Source of the DNA: Clostridia bacterium
Lineage (GTDB): Bacteria; Bacillota; Clostridia; Christensenellales; CAG-138
Direction: 5' to 3'
DNA length: 7,089 nucleotides
Assembly (NCBI GenBank): GCA_017435185.1
Contig: JAFSFN010000232.1
Span: 1 to 7,089, forward strand
Shown here: positions 1 through 6,881 of the stretch, piece by piece
How positions within the stretch are numbered: position 1 is the first letter of the stretch
Layout: each line of letters opens with the position of its first letter
Notes under the pieces: generated by a model
Databases searched by the model: none
What the model saw: only the letters and a program-made list of their open reading frames with translations
What the model was told of the DNA's origin: nothing
Program-made: the position numbers and the translations under genes

Positions 1-3000
1 ACATATCTTACAGGCAGCACTTTAAGGCTTGGCAATGAATACCAGTTGTACAAATGCCCATGCCATTTTTCGGCACTTTCTATTGAAGAAAGCATACGCT
101 TTGTACGCAAAAGAAATTCATCACGACCTATAAAGCCCATGTCCATTGCCGTAAGGTTCGCCATGAGACCCATTCCTATATTCGTGGGAGAAGTGTTTCT
201 GACAGCCCCCTTATCAGGGACAGCCTGATAATTATCGGGCGGCAGATATGCTGTTTTCTCATTGCACAATTCCGCAAAGAAACGCCATGTACTTCGTGCT
301 ACGCCACGCAGAAACTCCTGCATCTCACGATCCAGTTTTACATCCTTTTCCTTTTTATCTATGCTGAACACAATAAAGGGAGCAAGAATGAATATGGCGG
401 CGAAAAGCGCCGATATGAGCGGCACTTTCCCAAAGAATATGCTCACCGCCATCACAAGCCCCGCAAGCGGACAAATATATAATTTTTTATAGTACTCGAT
501 TATTGTTAATGTTTTTCCCGCACTCTGCGATGCGGTCTGCCATTCAAGCAGTTTTTTATGCGATACGAACATACGATATATCGCACGAGTCATCGCATCA
601 CCTGTCTGCATCGTCTCATACGGAAGCGTTGAAAGCTGAACTATGCTTCTGAGTATTGTATTTATTCTTTCAATGAACAAGCCGCCTGCATTATAGCGTT
701 CTTTCCTTGACTTAAAGAGCGCAATTATGAACTCGACAAATTCAATTACTATATCTTCCAAAAATGCGGCAAGCGCTATAAGCGCATAAAAGCCCATTCC
801 TATATACGGTATCACAATGACCGTGTACAGAATGCCCGAGCAGAGCATGGTCTTCCTTATGTTTTCAAGCATTTTCCAACGCGACAAAACACTAAGAGGA
901 TTCTTTTTCCATGCTCCGTCGGCATTCTTTATATTAAACCACAGATACGGAAGAAGCTGCCAGTCACCACGGATCCATCTGTGACTGCGTTTCCACCACG
1001 ATATGAATGTTGCAGGCGTTGAATCATAGAGCGCAACATCGCTCATATACCCTGCCCGCAAGAAGGATCCTTCAAGCAGATCGTGGCTTAAAACAGCATT
1101 ATCCCGTATCCACGGATTTAACGACTCATAAAATACATCTATATTAAATATTCCCTTGCCGCCGAATATACCTTCGGAGAATATATCCTGATAGAACTCG
1201 CCCGAAGCCGACGCATATATATCGAGCCCTGCATCAGTCGAATACAGCCTTGCAAAATTACTCTTTGCGGCACTCGATGCAAGTGTTTTCATGTTCGGTA
1301 CTATCACGCCGTAACCTTTTGTAACAACGCCGTTTTCATTCAACACGGGCTTGTTTAGCGGATGTGCCGCCGCACCTATAAGCTCGCTTAAGCTCTCCTT
1401 GGGCAGTACCGTGTCGGCGTCGAGTGTTACGCAATACTTTATATTTTCAGGCAATGGACTGCTTATAATGTTAAACTGCTGCGACTCACCCGTAACAATA
1501 TATTCCGCAAGTGCCATGAGCGCACCTCTTTTTCGTTCTCTGCCCATGTATATATCATCACTTATCAAAAACTCTCTGTGACGATGCAGAAAATAGAACA
1601 CATTATCGTCACGGTTCACCGCATATTTTTTATTAAGCGCTTCAGTAAGCTCCCTTGCTTTTTGCAAAAGCTCGATCTCTTGAGAAGTTATCTGCTCCTG
1701 TGAATCGGGGAAATCGCTCAATACCGCAAAATAGCAATTATCGAGCGGATTTGCCAGATAATGCGTTTCTATGTTTTCAAGCGCTTCATTAAGGCTCTTT
1801 TCATCGGTAATAAGTGTAGGAACGACCACAAGCGTCCTGTTTTCCTCTCCTATGCCGTTCTCCATACTCAATCTGGGTATCATACGGTGTACGCTTCTTT
1901 TGACTGCAATACGCACGACAACAAAGTTTGCTATCGTCCATGCAGGGAATATCGAAAGCATACACGGTATAAAGCCGCCCGTTGCTGCAAGGAATACAAG
2001 CGGTATCGTGAGTGCTGTCTGTGCCGTTATCAATGACCACAGTTTTTTTTCATGGGTATATTCCCTATATTTTTTATCGGGGCGTATGCTTGTATACAGT
2101 TCTGCCTTTCCGTCACCGAAAAGATAGTATCCCACTTGTCCTTTTTCTTCGCCCGCACCTTTTTCTTCGCCCGAAGCGGCAAGCGCAAGGGCTTTTCGTG
2201 CTACACTTGTTTCTGCCGCTTTAAGCGAATGTGCCATGCGCTCAACACAGCTTCTGTAATATGCTCGAGATTTTTTGTCCATTGCTCGGTAAGTGGCATC
2301 TTCGGACAACTCGTGTTCCACCATGCATATGCGTTCAAACAACGCCTCCATATCGGTCGAATCAAGTAATCTAAGACTGTTTATCGCATTCTGCATGAGC
2401 ATTGCCGCCCTTGTCTGGCTGCGTCTGTTCTGAATTATGAGCGTTTCTGCGTCAATGTCCATGACTTCCAGATTTGAATGCAGTCTTTCAAGCAAAAGAT
2501 ATTCATTTTTATCAGCAAGCAGAGTCATCAGCCTGTCTAAAAGCGCAGGATTTTTTTCAAGCTCCAATTTCGACAAAAGTGCGTGCTGTCTGTTCATGTC
2601 ATCACGCAGTTTTATAAGATTTTCAGCCGCCGCATCGGCTCGCTGTATTGAACGCATGGTGTCAATACATTCGTCACTTTCGAGCTTGAGGAGCTTTATA
2701 AGCGCCGTTTTGAGCATATACGGCAAAGCCGCAGTCTCACGTATGGTAAGCGGCGTTACGCTTTGATATGCCTCCATGTACAGCTCTATGAGGGATTCGT
2801 CAACACGCCCCTCTCTGTGACCTACCATTTCAACGGCAATGGCATATACTCTCGGCAGCAGCAAAAACTCGCCATCCGCACAAGCGGGCAGCTTCATATC
2901 CTTTATTTCAGAGACGGCATTAAAAAGCGCAATGAGATTTTTCTCGACAACATAGAAATTGTCGCAAAAAACATCTGCCGCAGGAGAAAACTCTCCTCCA

Positions 3001-3197
3001 CCTTCAAAATGCTCCCTCAATTTTTTATATGCGCTCATAAGCGCACGCTTGTCCTGCAAAAGCTGAAAAAAAGCTCTGTCGCTTCGTCTTGAATGAGGTC
3101 GGCTTCTGTTTGCCGCCCTGTGCATCGCACATTCCTTGAGCGCATCCGTTTCAAGCGCTACATCTTTGATTCCCAAATAGGTCCTGTTTGAAAGCAT
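1..3197 (-). CDS. Cyclic beta-1,2-glucan synthase-like protein (NdvB/ChvB type, GT84), N-terminal 1065 residues, cut by window edge
   Basis: An uninterrupted minus-strand frame runs from ATG at 3197-3195 off the left edge. The start is supported by AGAGGGA (3207-3201) just upstream. Known cyclic glucan synthases are roughly 2,800 residues, so about a third is visible. The order seen is: a charged, helix-rich region (about 1-380); a hydrophobic membrane segment (about 388-428); a GT84 glycosyltransferase domain with the DAD metal/UDP-glucose motif at D593-D595, a second acidic motif HDLLEG at 705-710, and HRWIRGDWQ at 739-747, matching the HRWxRGDWQ signature of NdvB; further membrane segments (about 784-830 and 908-948); then the start of the cyclization/glucoamylase-like domain, with RNTSPTNIG at 1000-1008 and HGHLYNWY at 1046-1053, as in NdvB. 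The family polymerises UDP-glucose into beta-1,2-glucan at the inner membrane and cyclises it. A C-terminal GH94 phosphorylase-like domain is expected outside the window. Family is confident; whether the product is cyclic is inferred. It is divergent from the aryl-acid operon. Confidence 0.9.
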   Translation of the reverse strand, partial: MLSNRTYLGIKDVALETDALKECAMHRAANRSRPHSRRSDRAFFQLLQDKRALMSAYKKLREHFEGGGEFSPAADVFCDNFYVVEKNLIALFNAVSEIKDMKLPACADGEFLLLPRVYAIAVEMVGHREGRVDESLIELYMEAYQSVTPLTIRETAALPYMLKTALIKLLKLESDECIDTMRSIQRADAAAENLIKLRDDMNRQHALLSKLELEKNPALLDRLMTLLADKNEYLLLERLHSNLEVMDIDAETLIIQNRRSQTRAAMLMQNAINSLRLLDSTDMEALFERICMVEHELSEDATYRAMDKKSRAYYRSCVERMAHSLKAAETSVARKALALAASGEEKGAGEEKGQVGYYLFGDGKAELYTSIRPDKKYREYTHEKKLWSLITAQTALTIPLVFLAATGGFIPCMLSIFPAWTIANFVVVRIAVKRSVHRMIPRLSMENGIGEENRTLVVVPTLITDEKSLNEALENIETHYLANPLDNCYFAVLSDFPDSQEQITSQEIELLQKARELTEALNKKYAVNRDDNVFYFLHRHREFLISDDIYMGRERKRGALMALAEYIVTGESQQFNIISSPLPENIKYCVTLDADTVLPKESLSELIGAAAHPLNKPVLNENGVVTKGYGVIVPNMKTLASSAAKSNFARLYSTDAGLDIYASASGEFYQDIFSEGIFGGKGIFNIDVFYESLNPWIRDNAVLSHDLLEGSFLRAGYMSDVALYDSTPATFISWWKRSHRWIRGDWQLLPYLWFNIKNADGAWKKNPLSVLSRWKMLENIRKTMLCSGILYTVIVIPYIGMGFYALIALAAFLEDIVIEFVEFIIALFKSRKERYNAGGLFIERINTILRSIVQLSTLPYETMQTGDAMTRAIYRMFVSHKKLLEWQTASQSAGKTLTIIEYYKKLYICPLAGLVMAVSIFFGKVPLISALFAAIFILAPFIVFSIDKKEKDVKLDREMQEFLRGVARSTWRFFAELCNEKTAYLPPDNYQAVPDKGAVRNTSPTNIGMGLMANLTAMDMGFIGRDEFLLRTKRMLSSIESAEKWHGHLYNWYSLPSLKVLPVRY
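2141..2173. repeat. In-frame tandem duplication (15-base unit, 18-base period) inside the glucan synthase gene
   Basis: The 15-mer CTTTTTCTTCGCCCG occurs at 2141-2155 and again, identical, at 2159-2173, a period of 18 bases (six codons). On the coding strand the two copies encode the repeated peptide GEEKGAGEEKG, a charged flexible linker just before the VGYYLFGDG motif and the first membrane segment. The period is a multiple of three, so the frame is kept. It is probably a slippage product that lengthens a linker and is of no obvious functional weight. Confidence 0.7.
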
Positions 3198-3245
3198 ATT
3201 TCCCTCTTAACATTGATATTATTAAAATTCGATTATTTGCTGAGA

Positions 3246-3274
3246 TTAGTATTTACGCTTTTTTTGTTTTACAA
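3246..3274 (-). promoter_or_regulatory. Candidate sigma-A promoter for the glucan synthase gene
   Basis: Read on the minus strand, TTGTAA (3274-3269) is followed after exactly 17 bases by TACTAA (3251-3246), each a partial match to TTGACA and TATAAT. Transcription would start near 3240, leaving a leader of about 40 bases before the ATG at 3197. The region is AT-rich, so chance matches are likely and this is a modest candidate. No operator or leader structure is apparent between it and the gene. It lies back to back with the T-box promoter, with 20 bases between the two -35 boxes. Confidence 0.4.
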
Positions 3275-3294
3275 TCGTGCTTTTCAAATATTTA

Positions 3295-3323
3295 TTGACA
3301 CAAAAGTTTGATAATGTTAGAAT
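3295..3323 (+). promoter_or_regulatory. Strong sigma-A promoter of the T-box/acyl-CoA synthetase operon
   Basis: A perfect -35 box TTGACA (3295-3300) and TAGAAT -10 box (3318-3323, five of six consensus bases) are separated by the optimal 17 bases. A TGT at 3315-3317 gives an extended -10. Transcription should begin near 3330, about 30 bases before the first T-box Stem I pairing. A strong, apparently constitutive promoter in front of a conditional terminator is the usual T-box arrangement, with control exerted after initiation. Confidence 0.88.
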
Positions 3324-3354
3324 CAACTTAATTGTTTGATAAAACAAATGCCCT

Positions 3355-3616
3355 GACCGGGAACAAGTAAAAATGCACCGCACTTTCAAGAGAGCTGCCG
3401 TGTTGGTGCGAGGCAGTAAAGGCGTACATTTTGAATACATCCCGAGAGCACCGTCCCAAACAGTTTTTTCAAACTAAGTAGGCGGCGGCGTGTTCTGCAC
3501 GTTACAGCAGTTGAGTCATGTACCCGTTGAGGTCGCACGCCGTGAGGCGGCGATAAACTGAGGTGGTAACACGAGTATTTTCTCGTCCTCTGTGCTTTTG
3601 GCACAGAGGCTTTTTT
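3355..3616 (+). promoter_or_regulatory. T-box riboswitch leader, predicted tyrosine (UAC) specifier
   Basis: All the main T-box parts are visible. Stem I pairs GGGA 3359-3362 with UCCC 3440-3443. The specifier loop has AGUA (3366-3369) on its 5' side and GAA-UAC-A (3433-3439) on its 3' side. The stem above it pairs AAUG 3372-3375 with CAUU 3427-3430, CGC 3379-3381 with GCG 3422-3424, and CUUU 3383-3386 with AAAG 3418-3421. The AG bulge AGAGAG (3389-3394), the CUGCC/GGCAG helix (3395-3399/3412-3416) and the distal loop GGUGCGA (3405-3411) are canonical. A Stem III-like hairpin pairs CGCCG 3538-3542 with CGGCG 3548-3552. The antiterminator pairs GAGG 3560-3563 with CCUC 3587-3590 and ACGAG 3571-3575 with CUCGU 3582-3586, around the T-box bulge UGGUAAC 3564-3570. 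UGGU would pair with ACCA at the end of uncharged tRNA, consistent with tRNA-Tyr (A73), though most tRNAs share that base. UAC is read as specifier because it follows GAA and precedes a purine. The T-box call is near certain; the tyrosine reading is strong. Confidence 0.95.
3587..3616 (+). terminator. Intrinsic terminator of the T-box leader (regulated attenuator)
   Basis: A perfect 9-bp stem, CCTCTGTGC (3587-3595) with GCACAGAGG (3601-3609), closes a 5-base TTTTG loop. After one C it is followed by six T residues (3611-3616). The 5' arm CCTC is the same segment that completes the antiterminator, so the two structures exclude each other. With charged tRNA the terminator forms and transcription stops before the acyl-CoA synthetase gene. 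Uncharged tRNA should stabilise the antiterminator and allow read-through. Confidence 0.93.
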
Positions 3617-3650
3617 ATTAACATCACAAAACCGACAGGAGCGAAAACAT

Positions 3651-5285
3651 ATGATAATAACTGATTTTTTGGAAAAGAATGCAAGGCTTTACCCCGGCGA
3701 GGTATCACTTGTTGAGGTCAATCCTTCCGACGAGACCGACCGTGCCAAAACATGGCGTGAGTTCAACCTCATCGAAAGCATGACGGGTCAGCCCTATCGC
3801 CGTGAACTTACATGGCAGAACTTTGACAGGGCGGCAAACCGATTTGCCAATCTGCTTCTCACAAGAGGAGTTAAAAAGGGCGATAAAGTCGGTATATTGC
3901 TCATGAACTGCATAGAGTGGCTTCCCATATATTTCGGAATACTCAAAACCGGCGCTTTGGCAGTTCCTCTCAATTTCCGTTATACTTCCGATGAGATTGA
4001 TTATTGTCTTAAGCTCGCAGAAGTCAGCGTGCTCGTTTTCGGCCCTGAATTTATCGACAGAATGTCACCTATAAAGGATGGTCTTACCGACATACGCCAC
4101 TATTTCTTTGTCGGCAGTGAAGCGCCTGATTTTGCTGACTCCTACGATGAAATGATAGGCTATTGTTCAACACAGCCCCCCGCTGTTGCAATAGCCGACA
4201 ACGACGATGCCGCCATCTATTTTTCTTCAGGCACAACAGGCTTCCCCAAGGCGATACTTCACGGTCATCAGGCACTGGTTTCCTCATGCCTCACAGAACA
4301 AAACCATCACGGTCAGACGCATGACGATGTATTCCTTTGCATACCGCCTTTGTATCATACAGGCGCAAAGATGCACTGGTTCGGCAGTCTTATCTCGGGC
4401 AGTAAGGCAGTTCTGCTTCGCGGCGTAAAGCCCCAGTGGATACTCGAAGTTGCCTCTCATGAAAAGGCTTCCATAGTATGGCTGCTCGTGCCCTGGGCGC
4501 AGGATATTCTTGACGCAATAGAAAACGGCACTTTGAAACTTGAAGATTATGACCTTTCAAGATGGCGCCTCATGCATATAGGCGCACAGCCCGTTCCTCC
4601 GAGCCTTATCCGCCGTTGGAAGCATTACTTCCCCAATCATGCTTATGACACCAACTACGGCCTGAGCGAATCCATCGGCCCCGGCTGTGTGCATTTGGGC
4701 GTTGAAAACATCCACAAAGTCGGTGCAATCGGCAAGCCCGGCTATTTATGGGAAACTAAAATAGTCAACGAAAATGATGAAGAAGTCTCTGTTGAAGAAG
4801 TCGGCGAACTCATAGTCAAAGGTCCCGGCGTCATGAAATGCTATTTCAACAACAAAGAGGCTACCGACGAAGTGCTTCACGGTGAATGGCTCTACACCGG
4901 TGACATGGCAAAACGTGACGCAGACGGCTTCATATACCTTGTTGACCGTAAGAAAGATGTAATAATCTCGGGCGGCGAAAACATTTATCCCGTCCAGATA
5001 GAAGACTTCCTTCGTGCAAACGACAAGATTAAAGATGTGGCAGTAATAGGCCTTCCGCATGAGCGTTTGGGCGAAATAGCCGCCGCCATAATCGAACTTA
5101 AAGAAGGTATGACGGCAACGGAAGAAGAAATCGACACATTCTGTCAGGATCTTCCCCGTTATAAGCGTCCTCGCAAAATAATATTCGCAAATATTCCGAG
5201 AAACCCCACCGGCAAGATAGAAAAGCCCGTTTTGAGGAGTATATACTGCGGCGACCGTCTGGTCGAAGCACAGACAACAAAATAG
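3651..5285 (+). CDS. AMP-forming acyl-CoA synthetase (ANL superfamily), predicted aryl-acetate--CoA ligase
   Basis: This 544-residue cytoplasmic enzyme should convert a carboxylic acid, ATP and CoA to acyl-CoA, AMP and pyrophosphate through an acyl-adenylate. Start ATG 3651 has AGGAG (3637-3641) nine bases upstream and lies 35 bases past the T-box terminator. Visible ANL motifs are the phosphate-binding loop SSGTTGFPK (192-200), YGLSE (336-340, usually YGxTE), YTGD (415-418) with the ribose-binding Asp418, the hinge DRKKDVIISGGENIYP (432-447), and PRNPTGK (516-522), whose Lys522 should be the adenylation lysine. Length suits the FadD/4-coumarate-CoA ligase-like branch and is longer than the PaaK type of phenylacetate-CoA ligase. 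An insert-like stretch at about 24-52 precedes the first conserved block. Substrate cannot be read from motifs. An arylacetate (4-hydroxyphenylacetate, phenylacetate or indoleacetate) is inferred from the Tyr T-box and downstream iorA. Fatty or branched-chain acids remain possible. Confidence 0.93.
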   Translation: MIITDFLEKNARLYPGEVSLVEVNPSDETDRAKTWREFNLIESMTGQPYRRELTWQNFDRAANRFANLLLTRGVKKGDKVGILLMNCIEWLPIYFGILKTGALAVPLNFRYTSDEIDYCLKLAEVSVLVFGPEFIDRMSPIKDGLTDIRHYFFVGSEAPDFADSYDEMIGYCSTQPPAVAIADNDDAAIYFSSGTTGFPKAILHGHQALVSSCLTEQNHHGQTHDDVFLCIPPLYHTGAKMHWFGSLISGSKAVLLRGVKPQWILEVASHEKASIVWLLVPWAQDILDAIENGTLKLEDYDLSRWRLMHIGAQPVPPSLIRRWKHYFPNHAYDTNYGLSESIGPGCVHLGVENIHKVGAIGKPGYLWETKIVNENDEEVSVEEVGELIVKGPGVMKCYFNNKEATDEVLHGEWLYTGDMAKRDADGFIYLVDRKKDVIISGGENIYPVQIEDFLRANDKIKDVAVIGLPHERLGEIAAAIIELKEGMTATEEEIDTFCQDLPRYKRPRKIIFANIPRNPTGKIEKPVLRSIYCGDRLVEAQTTK

Positions 5286-5334
5286 TTTAATAAACAGTTT
5301 TAACCAAGTAATTCAATTAAACGGAGGAAATAAA

Positions 5335-6843
5335 ATGTTACTAAAGATTGCGCTTGTAGTAGTTTTCTTTGCTACTATGGTAGCGGTCGGCATTATATGC
5401 CGCCGCAGAGCAACGGATGTCAACGGGTTTGTTCTTGGCGGAAGAAATATCGGGCCGTGGCTTACTGCTTTTGCTTACGGTACTTCCTATTTTTCCGCCG
5501 TTATATTCATCGGTTATTCAGGGCAGTTCGGCTGGAAATTCGGTCTTGCTTCAACCTGGATAGGTATAGGCAACGCCATAATAGGCTCGCTTCTTCCTTG
5601 GATAATATTGGGTCGCCGCACAAGGCTCATGACCCAGCACTTTGACAGCAACACCATGCCCGACTTTTTCGGCAAGCGCTTTAACAGCAATGGTTTGAAG
5701 ATATTGGCCGCCATAATCGTGTTCATATTCCTCATCCCATACACAGCTTCTCTTTACAACGGTCTTTCCAGACTTTTCTCAATGGCGTTCAATATCGACT
5801 ACACGATATGCATAATCGCCATGGCCATTCTCACCTGCATCTATGTTGTAGCAGGCGGCTATATGGCAACCGCAGTCAACGACTTCATTCAGGGTCTTAT
5901 AATGCTTGTCGGCATTGTTGCCGTTGTATTCGCAGTTCTCAATCAGCCCCAGGCAGGCGGCTTTATGAACGCAGTAGAAAGCCTTTCTCAAATATCAGCC
6001 GACAATATTCCGCAAGGATCTTTAACAACTTTGCTCGGACCTGATGCATTCAACCTGATTTGTGTTATAATACTTACATCATTGGGTACATGGGGCTTGC
6101 CTCAGATGGCACACAAGTTCTATGCTATCAAGGATGATAAAGCTATAATAAAAGGAACAGTCATCTCAACCCTGTTTGCTTTGATAGTTGCAGGCGGCTG
6201 TTACTTCATCGGCGGCTTCGGCAGACTGTTTGTCGCAGCAGGCGAAGGCGGCAACCCCATTGGCGGATTTGACAACGTCGTTCCCTCAATGCTTTCGGGC
6301 ATCGGCGACTTGCTTTTGGCAGTTGTTGTTATACTCGTTCTTTCAGCTTCGATGTCAACGCTTTCATCACTTGTGCTCACATCAAGCTCAACTCTCACTC
6401 TTGACCTCATAAAAGGAAATATGGTCAAGAACATGAACGAGAAGAAACAGCTTTCAATAATGCGAATACTCGTCCTCGTATTCGTAGCCGTATCCGCAAT
6501 CATAGCTGTTATACAGGCAAAGGGCGGAATCACTTTCATAGCACAGCTCATGGGCATATCATGGGGCGCTTTGGCAGGCTCATTCCTTGCTCCCTATATG
6601 CTCGGTCTCTATTCCAGGAAGATAACCAAGGCTTCCGTATATGTTAACTTCATATTCGCTTCAGCCGTTATGATACTCAACATACTCGCAAAGTCCATCT
6701 TCCCCGCATGGCTGCAATCGCCCATAAACTGCGGCGCATTTGTAATGATAGCAGGCTTTGTTATAGTTCCCATTGTATCCCTGTTCACCAAGAAACCCGA
6801 TGCGGACTTGGTAAACGATGCTTTCTCCTGTGTTTCAAAATGA
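5335..6843 (+). CDS. Sodium:solute symporter (SSS family), predicted aryl-acid importer
   Basis: This 502-residue, strongly hydrophobic protein fits the usual SSS length and a fold of about 13 transmembrane helices, beginning with an N-terminal helix at residues 1-21. Start ATG 5335 has GGAGG (5323-5327) seven bases upstream. Family marks are the early VLGGRNIGPW (33-42), the GGYMATAVNDFIQG signature (174-187), and SASMSTLSS (337-345), in which Ser341-Thr342 align by eye with the sodium-site Ser-Thr of the proline carrier PutP. It should bring in a small solute by sodium symport across the cytoplasmic membrane. It lies 49 bases after the acyl-CoA synthetase and 38 before iorA, with no terminator on either side, so one transcript under T-box control is expected. 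The substrate is inferred from these neighbours to be an arylacetate. Some phenylacetate permeases belong to this family, but amino acid, acetate and sugar carriers do too, so an aromatic amino acid is an alternative. Confidence 0.92.
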   Translation: MLLKIALVVVFFATMVAVGIICRRRATDVNGFVLGGRNIGPWLTAFAYGTSYFSAVIFIGYSGQFGWKFGLASTWIGIGNAIIGSLLPWIILGRRTRLMTQHFDSNTMPDFFGKRFNSNGLKILAAIIVFIFLIPYTASLYNGLSRLFSMAFNIDYTICIIAMAILTCIYVVAGGYMATAVNDFIQGLIMLVGIVAVVFAVLNQPQAGGFMNAVESLSQISADNIPQGSLTTLLGPDAFNLICVIILTSLGTWGLPQMAHKFYAIKDDKAIIKGTVISTLFALIVAGGCYFIGGFGRLFVAAGEGGNPIGGFDNVVPSMLSGIGDLLLAVVVILVLSASMSTLSSLVLTSSSTLTLDLIKGNMVKNMNEKKQLSIMRILVLVFVAVSAIIAVIQAKGGITFIAQLMGISWGALAGSFLAPYMLGLYSRKITKASVYVNFIFASAVMILNILAKSIFPAWLQSPINCGAFVMIAGFVIVPIVSLFTKKPDADLVNDAFSCVSK

Positions 6844-6881
6844 GAAAGTCCTATTTGTTATCATAAAGGAGTCTTAAAGAA

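Noticed and set aside
1771..2127. Plus-strand open frame of 118 codons, along with other plus-strand frames between 46 and 3092
   Set aside because: They lie antisense to the continuous glucan synthase frame, have no convincing ribosome binding site and no recognisable domain. They are shadows of its codon bias.
3439..3441. AUC (isoleucine) as the T-box specifier codon
   Set aside because: AUC is followed by C rather than the usual purine, and its last two bases are needed for the basal UCCC strand that pairs with GGGA at 3359-3362. GAA-UAC-A fits the loop register better.
3386..3708. Minus-strand open frames across the T-box leader
   Set aside because: The region is fully explained as a structured plus-strand leader RNA plus the start of the next gene. 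The frames have no ribosome binding site or family match.
4746..5060. Minus-strand open frame of 104 codons inside the acyl-CoA synthetase gene
   Set aside because: It overlaps the conserved A7-A8 region of a well-supported gene on the other strand and has no recognised family features.
6201..6557. Minus-strand open frame of 118 codons inside the symporter gene
   Set aside because: It is antisense to transmembrane helices of the symporter. Its serine-, threonine- and isoleucine-rich makeup reflects the hydrophobic codons on the other strand.
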